From Luminiphilus sp051201685 (GTDB lineage Bacteria; Pseudomonadota; Gammaproteobacteria; Pseudomonadales; Halieaceae): a stretch of 64,000 nt of DNA. The notes under the pieces are model-generated. The model did no database searches. It was not told where the DNA came from and was given only the letters and a program-made list of their open reading frames with translations. Positions 28,589 through 36,405 of the stretch are shown piece after piece. Every line of letters begins with the position of its first letter. Positions within the stretch are counted from its first letter, which is position 1. The stretch spans positions 2,976,001-3,040,000 of the forward strand of contig NZ_CP179213.1 of NCBI RefSeq assembly GCF_051201685.1. Reading direction: 5' to 3'. The position numbers and the translations under genes were made by a program.

Positions 28589-28909
28589 TTAATCCCAAGA
28601 AAATTCGACCTTTGCGTGTTCACGAAGTTGCTTGGGGAGAAACTCTCTAAAGGCGTCTGCAGTTTTAGTGTCCCGCCAGTCACCAAGCGCGTCATCCCAA
28701 ACGTAATGAAATCCGCCGCCCGGAGTCGCAAGCCACAGCTGCTCAGTGGGGGGTTGTCGACTAAAAACAAAGACCACGCCATTGGCAAATCGTGCGTTAA
28801 TGACGCCTTCGGCAACCGACAAATCAGGATCCTCTGGAAGCGCTTCGAGTCGGGTTTCGACGCAGTCAAAGGTCTCGTCGATTCGGTCAAAGTAAATCGT
28901 GCTGGTCAT
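28589..28909 (-). CDS. cyaY: Frataxin-like iron protein CyaY
   Basis: Iron-binding regulator of Fe-S cluster assembly by IscS/IscU. ATG 28909 follows GAGGAGA, giving 106 residues, the family's usual size. The acidic first helix (FDRIDETFDCVETRLEAL) and the beta-sheet with FVFSRQPPTEQLWLATP and GGFHYVW match CyaY. It is divergent from the lptM-lysA operon, the arrangement seen in enterics and pseudomonads. Confidence 0.92.
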   Translation of the reverse strand: MTSTIYFDRIDETFDCVETRLEALPEDPDLSVAEGVINARFANGVVFVFSRQPPTEQLWLATPGGGFHYVWDDALGDWRDTKTADAFREFLPKQLREHAKVEFSWD

Positions 28910-28999
28910 TGTCTCTCCTCGGGTTTTGGGCTGAGCGGGCCCCACAGGCCAGTAACACCGTCATAGGGTCTCCTTGGCCAACAGCAGGCTGCCCCACAC

Positions 29000-29008
29000 T
29001 GATATAAT
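29000..29008 (+). promoter_or_regulatory. Extended -10 promoter of the lptM-lysA operon
   Basis: TGA-TATAAT is a perfect -10 hexamer with an extended TGn element, 25 bases upstream of the lptM ATG. It faces the six-gene operon. No matching -35 was seen. Confidence 0.55.
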
Positions 29009-29032
29009 AAGGGCCTTTGGAGTAAAACCATC

Positions 29033-29146
29033 ATGAAAATGTTAATTCTTGCCACCTTGCTGCTCAGTTTGCTCGTCGGCTGCGGCCAAATTGGGCCGCT
29101 GCGACCCGCCGAGCCCAATCCGCCGGCGGCTGAGTCTGCAAAGTGA
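29033..29146 (+). CDS. lptM: LptM (YifL) small lipoprotein
   Basis: A 37-residue lipoprotein read directly from the sequence. The signal peptide MKMLILATLLLSLLVGC ends in a lipobox (LVGC, Cys17). GQIGPLRPAEP follows, close to the conserved G-KGPL-P start of mature LptM. In E. coli LptM helps LptD, the LPS transporter of the outer membrane, mature its disulfides. The lysA start lies inside its last codon and stop (GTG at 29143), so the genes are translationally coupled. Confidence 0.88.
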   Translation: MKMLILATLLLSLLVGCGQIGPLRPAEPNPPAAESAK

Positions 29147-30399
29147 AAGGCTTTGAGCGACACGAGCAGACGCTTTTGTGCGAGAAGGTCGCATTAGACG
29201 AACTGGCGCGCCAGTTCGGAACGCCGCTGTACGTCTACTCCCGCGAGGCTATCGAACACGCCTATCTTGCCTATCAGGCAGCACTCGCAGGCCATGACCA
29301 TCTTATTTGCTACGCCGTTAAGGCCAACTCGAACCTTGCAATTTTGCGCCTGTTATCCCAGCTGGGCGCGGGCTTTGATATTGTCTCTCTGGGCGAGTTA
29401 GAGCGCGTCATTGCGGCCGGGGGTGACCCAGCAAAAGTGGTATTTTCTGGAGTTTGCAAGACACCGGCAGCCATGAAGCGGGCTCTTGAAGTGGGCATTC
29501 ATTGTTTTAATGTCGAGTCAGAGGCGGAGCTCGATATGCTGTCAGAGGTTGCTCAAGCCAGCAGCCTCACAGCCCCCATATCCCTTCGCGTAAACCCAGA
29601 CGTAGATGCCCAAACACACCCCTACATTGCAACCGGGCTCAAAGATAATAAATTCGGTGTCGAGCTCGATAGCGCCCTGCGACTCTACAGAAAGGCCACT
29701 GCTTTGCCCGGTATTACCCCCATTGGCATTGATTGCCATATTGGCAGCCAAATATTGGATATTGCCCCATTTACCGAAGCCACAGGACACTTGATTCAAC
29801 TGGTCGAAACCCTGCAATCTGAAGGTATTACGCTTCAACACATTGACCTAGGTGGGGGACTAGGCATTCAGTACGGGTCTGAGAATGTCCCCAAAATTAG
29901 CGATTACGTGGCCGCCCTAACAGAGGCGCTGGCAGACCATAACCTCACTTTAATTCTTGAGCCCGGACGCTCCATCGTTGCGCAAGCCGGCGTCTTACTG
30001 ACCGAAGTAATGTATTTGAAGCCGACCCCCCACAAGAACTTTGCGCTCGTGGATGCTGCTATGAATGATTTACTGAGGCCCGCTCTCTATGGCGCGTCTC
30101 AGGATATCGTTCCGGTTATTGAGAATGGCCGCGATAAACAACGCTGGGATGTTGTGGGCCCAGTTTGCGAGACAGGAGATTTCCTTGGGAAAGACCGGAC
30201 CCTTTCACTCGCTCAGGGTGACCTGCTCGCTGTAATGAGCGCCGGGGCTTATGGCTTTGTTATGGCCTCTAATTACAATACGCGACCGCGCTCCGCTGAA
30301 GTCATGGTGGACGGCGGCAAGGCGCACCTTATCCGGGAGCGTGAAGCGCTTGAAACGCTTTGGGCCGATGAGCATCTGCTTCCCGAGGCCAAGCCATGA
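29143..30399 (+). CDS. lysA: Diaminopimelate decarboxylase LysA
   Basis: PLP enzyme that makes lysine from meso-diaminopimelate. 418 residues from GTG 29143. The PLP lysine lies in CYAVKANSN, the phosphate-binding glycines in LGGGLGIQYG, and the C-terminal active-site Cys in GPVCETGDFL. It overlaps lptM upstream and dapF downstream (ATGA), so lysine and cell-wall precursor genes are made together. Confidence 0.96.
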   Translation: MKGFERHEQTLLCEKVALDELARQFGTPLYVYSREAIEHAYLAYQAALAGHDHLICYAVKANSNLAILRLLSQLGAGFDIVSLGELERVIAAGGDPAKVVFSGVCKTPAAMKRALEVGIHCFNVESEAELDMLSEVAQASSLTAPISLRVNPDVDAQTHPYIATGLKDNKFGVELDSALRLYRKATALPGITPIGIDCHIGSQILDIAPFTEATGHLIQLVETLQSEGITLQHIDLGGGLGIQYGSENVPKISDYVAALTEALADHNLTLILEPGRSIVAQAGVLLTEVMYLKPTPHKNFALVDAAMNDLLRPALYGASQDIVPVIENGRDKQRWDVVGPVCETGDFLGKDRTLSLAQGDLLAVMSAGAYGFVMASNYNTRPRSAEVMVDGGKAHLIREREALETLWADEHLLPEAKP

Positions 30400-31235
30400 A
30401 AGTCCGTTTTACAAAGATGCATGGCGCTGGCAATGACTTCGTTGTTATCGACAACCTGCGGCAAAATCTGCAGCTTTCTTCCGCTCAAATTCGTCGTCTT
30501 GCCAATCGCCAGCGGGGGATTGGCTGCGATCAGGTGCTCATTGTCGCCCCTCCCGATAGCCCGGATGCTGATTTTCGATATCACATTTTTAATGCCGATG
30601 GCTCTGAGGCTGGACAGTGCGGCAATGGCGCTCGATGTTTTGCTCGGTTTGTAAAAGAGCAGCGCTTGTCTGGGAAATCCCAGCTATCCGTGCAAACACC
30701 CAACGGTCTTATGCAACTGGAAACAAGCCCGGATGGCCGGATAAGCGCTGAAATGGGCACCCCCATATTTTCACCCAAGGCCGTGCCCTTTACCGCCGAA
30801 CAGGAGCAACTCGAGTACACAGTGACTGTACTGGGGGAAAGCGTGAAGCTAGGGGTCCTGTCCATGGGCAACCCACATGCCGTTGTGACGGTTGAAGATA
30901 TTCACAAAGCGCCGGTGGCCAGCCTAGGCGCCGCTATTGAGAAGCACCCCCAATTCACCAACCGCGTGAATGTGGGTTTTATGCAGGTGGTCTCTAAAGA
31001 CGAAATAAAGCTGCGAGTGTTTGAGCGCGGCGCAGGCGAAACCCTTGCCTGCGGCACCGGTGCCTGCGCTGCAGTTGTTCACGGTATTCGTAAAAGCCTG
31101 CTTAACAACGCCGTGACAGTGCACCTGCCCGGCGGTAAGCTCTCAGTAGTGTGGGAAGGCGATGACACTGCTGCCTGGCTGAGCGGGCCCACAGCCTCGG
31201 TATTCGAGGGCACCATTAATCTACACAACCGCTAA
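30396..31235 (+). CDS. dapF: Diaminopimelate epimerase DapF
   Basis: Converts LL- to meso-diaminopimelate for lysine and peptidoglycan. 279 residues, starting MKVRFTKMHGAGNDFVVID as in E. coli. The two catalytic cysteines are in QCGNGARCFARF and ACGTGACAAVVHG. It overlaps lysA by 4 bases and is followed 24 bases later by the DUF484 gene, the standard gammaproteobacterial order. Confidence 0.97.
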   Translation: MKVRFTKMHGAGNDFVVIDNLRQNLQLSSAQIRRLANRQRGIGCDQVLIVAPPDSPDADFRYHIFNADGSEAGQCGNGARCFARFVKEQRLSGKSQLSVQTPNGLMQLETSPDGRISAEMGTPIFSPKAVPFTAEQEQLEYTVTVLGESVKLGVLSMGNPHAVVTVEDIHKAPVASLGAAIEKHPQFTNRVNVGFMQVVSKDEIKLRVFERGAGETLACGTGACAAVVHGIRKSLLNNAVTVHLPGGKLSVVWEGDDTAAWLSGPTASVFEGTINLHNR

Positions 31236-31259
31236 CAGCGGCGCAGAGACAGGATTTCC

Positions 31260-31970
31260 ATGACGGGTGAAACTATTTCCAAATCTTCCGCAGAATTGCC
31301 ACAAGAATCTGTCAGTGCTGATGACGTTGAGTCATTTCTTATGCGCCATCCAGATTTTTTTGAGGATCGCAAAGAGCTGTTGGAAGCCCTAGAAATTCCT
31401 CATGGCGGCGCGGGATCAGTTTCGCTTGTTGAAAGACAGGTCACGGTACTTCGGGAGCGCAATATCGCAATGCGCAGCCATCTCGCCGAGCTGACGCACA
31501 ATGCGGAAACCAGTGAAGCAATACTTGAAGCTTCACAGCGAATGATATTAGCGGTTCTGCAATCGTCCAACGTGACCGACCTTGGAGCCACCATAGAAGC
31601 CGGGTTAACGGATTTCTTTGGCGTGGAGTATGCGTCCCATGTCTGGCTGAGTCCCGCCGCAGAGAGTTTAGGCGATGTCGTCGCCTGCGAAACAGATCGT
31701 CAAACCACCATTGAGACTTTACTACGCCGTCAGCGTGCTTATTGCGGTGTTTTTCGTGCTGATGAGATGTCTGCCATGTTCCCCGGTTGCGCTACTGAGG
31801 GTTCAGCCGCCATTGCACCACTGCACATCAACGAAGCTTTAATTGGTGCCATTGGCGTGGGTTCAAGTGATGTCCACCGGTATGACAGCAGCGTGGGCAC
31901 GCTGTTCTTGGAGCATTTGGCACAAATCATCCTGCACCTACCTTGGATAAAGCAAAAATCCCTCACGTGA
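31260..31970 (+). CDS. DUF484-family (GAF-like) protein
   Basis: Cytoplasmic 236-residue protein of the DUF484 family that always sits between dapF and xerC. The N-terminus has the family's VESFLMRHPDFFEDRKELLE, a coiled stretch with VTVLRERNIAMRSHL follows, and the rest is GAF-like (IAPLHINEALIGAIGVGS). The start has AGGA five bases upstream. Its stop overlaps the xerC start. Function unknown; the gene order suggests a link to chromosome segregation or the cell wall. Confidence 0.9.
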   Translation: MTGETISKSSAELPQESVSADDVESFLMRHPDFFEDRKELLEALEIPHGGAGSVSLVERQVTVLRERNIAMRSHLAELTHNAETSEAILEASQRMILAVLQSSNVTDLGATIEAGLTDFFGVEYASHVWLSPAAESLGDVVACETDRQTTIETLLRRQRAYCGVFRADEMSAMFPGCATEGSAAIAPLHINEALIGAIGVGSSDVHRYDSSVGTLFLEHLAQIILHLPWIKQKSLT

Positions 31971-32881
31971 GTGACGCCTTAACCACTGCCTGCGATGTTT
32001 TTCTCGTTTATCAACGCGACATCCGACAGGTATCTCAGCATACCCTTGAGGGTTATGGGCGAGACATCCGACGATTTATCAGCTTTTGTGCCTCAAGAGA
32101 TACCCAAGATATTGCGGCTGTTAGAGACGCGGATGTCAGAGGTTGGGTCGCACAATTACATCGGCAAGGCCTTGCAGCGACCAGCATTCAGCGAGCGCTC
32201 TCCTCAGTGCGGGCCTTGTATCGCTTTCACTCAGAGCGCAACCCCTCCATCGGCAACCCCGCGCTAGGTATTCAAGCGCCTAAACAGCGTCGTAATCTGC
32301 CAAAGACTTTGGACGCAGATAGCGTGAACCATCTTTTTCAATGGCGACCGGAAACCACTCTCGACTTTAGAGATCTGGCGATAGCAGAACTTTTATATTC
32401 CTCAGGATTACGACTCTCCGAGTTGGTATCCGCCAACATAAACGACGTGGATTTCAATGAGCGGATCATGACCGTCACAGGCAAAGGCCGTAAAACTCGA
32501 ACCTTACCTGTAGGAGCGCCCGCCCTTAAGGCCATAAAACACTGGCTGTCTCTTCGCCCCTTGGGCAACGAGGAGGTTCAGCACACCTCACCATTATTTG
32601 TCTCCACTCGAGGCCAACGTATTAGCCCGCGCAGTGTTCAGCTGCGACTCCAACGTATGGCTCGATTTAGCGCACTTCCAGGAAAACTCCACCCCCACAT
32701 GCTGCGACACTCATTCGCCAGTCACATGCTAGAGTCCAGCGGTGATTTAAGGGCGGTACAGGAGTTACTAGGGCACTCTGATATCAGCACGACACAAATT
32801 TATACCCACCTGGACTTTCAGCATTTATCCAAGGTTTACGACGCTGCGCACCCCCGAGCCCGACGTAAAAACAAGCCATGA
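31967..32881 (+). CDS. xerC: Tyrosine recombinase XerC
   Basis: With XerD, resolves chromosome dimers at dif. The chosen start is GTG 31967, which overlaps the DUF484 stop as GTGA, giving 304 residues; a TTG 24 bases upstream is also open. The SAM-like N-terminal domain ends near residue 100. The catalytic set is visible: Arg in SSGLRLSEL, Lys in TGKGRKTR, HxxR in HMLRHSFASHML, His in LLGHSDI, and the nucleophile Tyr in TTQIYTHLD. Confidence 0.95.
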   Translation: MSDALTTACDVFLVYQRDIRQVSQHTLEGYGRDIRRFISFCASRDTQDIAAVRDADVRGWVAQLHRQGLAATSIQRALSSVRALYRFHSERNPSIGNPALGIQAPKQRRNLPKTLDADSVNHLFQWRPETTLDFRDLAIAELLYSSGLRLSELVSANINDVDFNERIMTVTGKGRKTRTLPVGAPALKAIKHWLSLRPLGNEEVQHTSPLFVSTRGQRISPRSVQLRLQRMARFSALPGKLHPHMLRHSFASHMLESSGDLRAVQELLGHSDISTTQIYTHLDFQHLSKVYDAAHPRARRKNKP

Positions 32882-33579
32882 TTAAAGTCATTACCTTTGA
32901 TTTAGACGATACGCTCTGGGACGTGCGGCCCGCGCTCATCAAAGCTGAAGCCGCACAAAATTCGTGGCTTAAAGCCCACTATCCGCAGGTATTGGAAGCT
33001 TTGGGGTCAGAGGATCTCAAACGCGTACGCCAGCACGTGCTTGCCAAAAACCCTCAACTGGCTCACCAGATAAGTGCGTTTAGGCAGGCTGTGCTACAGC
33101 AATCATTGGAGGAATCGGGTATTGCACCAGCGGAGGCCCAATGGGCGGCCGAAGAGGCTTTTGCAGCCTTCATTGCCCGGCGTCATGACGTGGCACTTTA
33201 TCCGGAATCAGAGCCTCTTCTGGAGGAGCTGTCACGGGACTACACCCTGGGGGCTCTGACCAACGGCAATGCGGATGTGACAAAAACGCCACTGGGTAGA
33301 TTCTTCGATTTTGCCCTGAAAGCAGAAGAAGTAGGCGCCGCCAAACCCGAGCCCGCACTTTTTAACCATGCCTTACAACGTGTTGGCGGCAAAGCCAGCG
33401 CCTTGATTCATATTGGTGACAGCCACGATCACGATGTCATTGGAGCGTATCGAGCGGGTATTCGCTCAGTCTGGTTCACTCAAGAGGGCCTCAGTAGCGA
33501 GTATGCTGATCACATTATCTCGTGCCTAACAGAGCTACCGAACCTGCTGCAGCGCTTGCAAACAGCGACCGATTCGTAA
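32878..33579 (+). CDS. yigB: HAD-family phosphatase, YigB-like
   Basis: HAD hydrolase of 233 residues. Motif I is DLDDTLWDV (nucleophile Asp9), motif II is ALTNGNAD, the motif III Lys is in GAAKPEPALF, and motif IV is HIGDSHDHDVIGA. Position directly after xerC matches E. coli yigB, whose product removes phosphate from FMN and the riboflavin precursor ARPP. It overlaps xerC by 4 bases and ends 10 bases from the convergent P-II gene. Substrate assignment rests on position. Confidence 0.87.
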   Translation: MIKVITFDLDDTLWDVRPALIKAEAAQNSWLKAHYPQVLEALGSEDLKRVRQHVLAKNPQLAHQISAFRQAVLQQSLEESGIAPAEAQWAAEEAFAAFIARRHDVALYPESEPLLEELSRDYTLGALTNGNADVTKTPLGRFFDFALKAEEVGAAKPEPALFNHALQRVGGKASALIHIGDSHDHDVIGAYRAGIRSVWFTQEGLSSEYADHIISCLTELPNLLQRLQTATDS

Positions 33580-33589
33580 CACACAGAGA

Positions 33590-33928
33590 TTAAATGGCTT
33601 CGGTACCTGTCTCTCCCGTGCGAATGCGAATCACCTGATCGAGTTCTGAGACAAATATCTTACCGTCGCCGATTTTACCTGTACCTGCAGCAGAAATGAT
33701 GGCCTCGACAACACCGTCGACCTGATCACCTGCGCAAGCGACTTCGAGCTTGAGCTTGGGTAAAAAATCAACAACGTATTCAGCACCACGATAAAGCTCG
33801 GTGTGGCCGCGCTGGCGTCCAAACCCTTTGACTTCAGTCACCGTCACGCCTTGAACACCCACATCGGAAAGTGCTGCACGTACGTCGTCCATCTTGAATG
33901 GTTTAATAATCGCGGTAACGAGTTTCAT
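33590..33928 (-). CDS. glnK: P-II nitrogen regulatory protein (second copy)
   Basis: Trimeric P-II signal protein of 112 residues that binds ATP/ADP and 2-oxoglutarate. The T-loop has the uridylylated Tyr51 in HTELYRGAEYVVDF, and the B-loop reads TGKIGDGKIFV. By eye it is about three-quarters identical to the copy at 35339. It lies downstream of amtB, after a strong terminator, so it needs readthrough or its own promoter. Which copy corresponds to glnB or glnK cannot be told from sequence alone. Confidence 0.93.
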   Translation of the reverse strand: MKLVTAIIKPFKMDDVRAALSDVGVQGVTVTEVKGFGRQRGHTELYRGAEYVVDFLPKLKLEVACAGDQVDGVVEAIISAAGTGKIGDGKIFVSELDQVIRIRTGETGTEAI

Positions 33929-33995
33929 GAATGCCTACTACCTTTAGGTTGCCTGTCCCCACATTATGATCGGCTCGTGGAATTTGGCAATGCCG

Positions 33996-34017
33996 AGAGC
34001 GCATTCCGCTCTTTTTT
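33996..34017 (+). terminator. Hairpin with T-run between amtB and the second P-II gene
   Basis: AGAGCG and CGCTCT pair across a 5-base loop and are followed by five T on the plus strand. The hairpin has terminator form for rightward transcripts, but no rightward gene lies immediately before it. It could stop readthrough from yigB or be antisense control of the P-II leader. Confidence 0.35.
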
Positions 34018-34033
34018 CCGGGGCACAATCCAC

Positions 34034-34056
34034 AAAAAAGGGGCCCGAAGGGCCCC
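34034..34056 (-). terminator. Rho-independent terminator after amtB
   Basis: A 7-bp GC stem (GGGGCCC / GGGCCCC, 3-base loop) is flanked on the left by six A, giving a U-run for leftward transcription. It starts about 24 bases past the amtB stop and separates amtB from the second P-II gene. Confidence 0.88.
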
Positions 34057-34079
34057 AAACATCCACCCGTTGTTAGGTA

Positions 34080-35315
34080 TCAACGGGCTGAGGTGAACTC
34101 CGGATAGGCTTCCATACCACATTCCGCAATATCTGAACCTTCGTACTCTTCCTCCTCAGAGACGCGTAGACCCAGAACCGCTTTGATAATTCCAAAAGTG
34201 ATCAATGAGGCGGCAAACACCCAGCCAAAGATAGTCAGGGCACCTATGATTTGACCCGAAAATGCTGCCCCATCATTGGTTACGGGCACCAGCAGCAGAC
34301 CCAGCAAGCCAACAACGCCGTGCACCGAGATGGCACCCACAGGATCATCGATTTTAAGTTTGTCGAGGGTGATAATAGAGAAGACTACGAGCACACCGCC
34401 CAAGCCACCAAAGAGCGTAGCTTGCAGCGCCGAGGGGGTGTCAGGACCCGCTGTTATCGCCACTAATCCCGCAAGACAGCCGTTGAGTGCCATCGTCAGA
34501 TCGGCTTTCCCAAACATTAGCTTAGCCGTGACCAGTGCCGCTAGACAGCCACCTGCCGCCGCCGCGTTGGTGTTCATAAACACGACTGCAACCGAGTTAG
34601 CTGCGTCAACAGATGCCGTTGCCAGCACTGAGCCGCCATTAAAGCCAAACCAGCCTAACCACAAGATAAAGGTGCCGAGGGTTGCCAGTGGCAGATTGGC
34701 GCCCGGGAATGCATTGACCTCTCCGTTGGCTCCATATTTGCCCTTGCGGGGCCCCACGAGAATCACCCCTGCCAAAGCAGCGGCAGCTCCCGCCATGTGC
34801 ACGATACCCGATCCGGCAAAGTCCAAAAATCCGAGGTCTCCCAAGGTGTATGCGCCGAATACCGCATTACCACCCCAAGTCCAGCTGCCCTCCAAAGGAT
34901 AAATGACGCCCGTCATCACTACGGCAAAAGCCAGGAATGAAAACAGCTTCATGCGCTCTGCAACCGCACCTGAGACAATGGACATAGCCGTAGCGACAAA
35001 CACAACTTGAAAGAAGAAGTCAGCCGACGGTGCGTAGGATGCCGGCTCTTCAGCACCGCTGACACCGTTCCCCGTTATTCCACTGAGCAAATAATCCCCA
35101 CCGTACATGACCGCGTAGCCGCAAACCATATACATGGTGCAAGCAACCGCGAACAATGCGACGTTCTTAGTCAGTATCTCGACGGTGTTTTTGCCCCTGA
35201 CAAGTCCAGCTTCGAGCATGGCGAAACCCGCCGCCATCCACATCACCAAAGCGCCACACACCAAGAAATAAAAGGTGTCCAGCGCGTACTGCAACTGAAA
35301 AATTTCGTTCTCCAT
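34080..35315 (-). CDS. amtB: Ammonium transporter AmtB
   Basis: Trimeric inner-membrane channel for ammonia/ammonium, 411 residues with about 11 membrane segments. Family segments include AGFAMLEAGLVRGKNTVEIL, the pore region GSGIVHMAGAAAAL with its first conserved His, and GAISVHGVVGLLG with the twin His. It lacks a cleaved signal peptide, unlike E. coli AmtB. AGGA lies six bases before the ATG. It follows a P-II gene by 23 bases; P-II proteins plug the channel when nitrogen is ample. Confidence 0.95.
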   Translation of the reverse strand: MENEIFQLQYALDTFYFLVCGALVMWMAAGFAMLEAGLVRGKNTVEILTKNVALFAVACTMYMVCGYAVMYGGDYLLSGITGNGVSGAEEPASYAPSADFFFQVVFVATAMSIVSGAVAERMKLFSFLAFAVVMTGVIYPLEGSWTWGGNAVFGAYTLGDLGFLDFAGSGIVHMAGAAAALAGVILVGPRKGKYGANGEVNAFPGANLPLATLGTFILWLGWFGFNGGSVLATASVDAANSVAVVFMNTNAAAAGGCLAALVTAKLMFGKADLTMALNGCLAGLVAITAGPDTPSALQATLFGGLGGVLVVFSIITLDKLKIDDPVGAISVHGVVGLLGLLLVPVTNDGAAFSGQIIGALTIFGWVFAASLITFGIIKAVLGLRVSEEEEYEGSDIAECGMEAYPEFTSAR

Positions 35316-35338
35316 GATTGATTCCTGTTCCCGATGGG

Positions 35339-35677
35339 TTAAATGGCGGCTTCGCCGGTCTCGCCGGTGCGAATGCGGATGATTTGGTCGATAGCGGTCA
35401 CAAAAATCTTCCCGTCACCGATCTTCCCGGTATGTGACGCAGTGGTAATCGCCTCAATAACCGCGTCGGTCTGCTCGGTTGTGACGGCGGCCTCAATCTT
35501 GACTTTGGGCAGGAAGTCGACAACGTACTCCGCGCCTCGATACAGCTCGGTGTGGCCCTTCTGGCGTCCGAAGCCCTTCACTTCGGTAACCGTGATGCCC
35601 TGAATTCCAATGTGAGAAAGGGCTTCCCGAACATCGTCTAGCTTAAAAGGCTTGATGATCGCAGTGATTAACTTCAT
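35339..35677 (-). CDS. glnK: P-II nitrogen regulatory protein GlnK
   Basis: P-II protein of 112 residues, first gene of the glnK-amtB unit. The T-loop Tyr51 lies in HTELYRGAEYVVDF and the Walker-like TGKIGDGKIFV is intact. A strong GGGAGG ribosome site precedes the ATG. A sigma-54-like element lies about 136 bases upstream, which fits control by NtrC under nitrogen limitation. Its regulation and linkage argue that this copy is the GlnK that blocks AmtB. Confidence 0.95.
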   Translation of the reverse strand: MKLITAIIKPFKLDDVREALSHIGIQGITVTEVKGFGRQKGHTELYRGAEYVVDFLPKVKIEAAVTTEQTDAVIEAITTASHTGKIGDGKIFVTAIDQIIRIRTGETGEAAI

Positions 35678-35812
35678 GCAAACCTCCCTTCATTGATGCC
35701 GACGAGCGACGTGGTGACCGCAGTTGAACGAAATGGCATGGCAACTCCTTATCAGTGAAAGTTTTCCTAGTGCCCAATTTCATGGTGGTGCACCAGCTGT
35801 GTTCCCTGCCTT

Positions 35813-35828
35813 TGCGAGTGCTGTACCA
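35813..35828 (-). promoter_or_regulatory. Sigma-54-type -24/-12 promoter for glnK-amtB
   Basis: On the minus strand the site reads TGGTAC-AGCAC-TCGCA, against the consensus TGGCAC-N5-TTGCA. The invariant GG and GC are exactly 12 bases apart, with two mismatches elsewhere. Transcription would begin near 35800, about 120 bases before the glnK start. NtrC sites were not identified. Confidence 0.5.
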
Positions 35829-36024
35829 AAAACATTAAATCTAGCTGATTCAATGGCTTATAATTTTCGAGGAACATAATGAGCGCAAAATCGAAGATCA
35901 AAAGTGCACCATCGCAGTGCAGCGCTGCCCCGCCAATGGGCGAAATAGGCTGTTTACGATGTGGGGGAATGCACAATCCTGAGTTACATTGGCGATCACT
36001 GAGAATACGGGGGCTCAATTGGCC

Positions 36025-36321
36025 ATGCACAACGATGACAAAAACACCGATGACACGGAGGGCGGCCAGCGTCGCTCACCCGCTGATTTGTTTGAGCGAC
36101 TGTTGGGCCGTGACAATCCAGTGATCGAACAGCTCGATAAGAACGCTAAGTTATTAGCGCAATCAGCATTATCAAAACTTGATGTCGTTCCGCGGTCTGA
36201 ATTCGATGCCCAAGCAGCCGTCCTGCAGAGAACGCGGCAGCGCATCGAAGAACTCGAAAACAAGCTTGAGACCCTTACCCAGCAGCTCGACACACTTGAA
36301 CAGGGACGTAATAGCCCATAG
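36025..36321 (+). CDS. ubiK: Ubiquinone biosynthesis accessory factor UbiK
   Basis: Small coiled-coil protein (98 residues from ATG 36025) of the UbiK/BMFP family, formerly YqiC, which works with UbiJ in aerobic ubiquinone synthesis and associates with membranes. The C-terminal trimeric coiled coil LQRTRQRIEELENKLETL is typical. The start is uncertain: the ATG lacks a strong ribosome site, and a TTG at 35989 is open too. Position between glnK-amtB and comM matches Pseudomonas. Confidence 0.85.
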   Translation: MHNDDKNTDDTEGGQRRSPADLFERLLGRDNPVIEQLDKNAKLLAQSALSKLDVVPRSEFDAQAAVLQRTRQRIEELENKLETLTQQLDTLEQGRNSP

Positions 36322-36405
36322 ACCGTCAGCGCTGAGAGCACGCACCGCGCGCAAAGTCACGCTGCAGCAAGGACTGTTTGCAGCCGCTCAAATCAAGGAT
36401 GATTT

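Noticed and set aside
34276..34902. Long reading frame opposite amtB (208 codons)
   Set aside because: Composition is Pro/Ala/Ser/Thr-rich as expected for a reverse-strand shadow of a hydrophobic gene, with no ribosome site or known motif.
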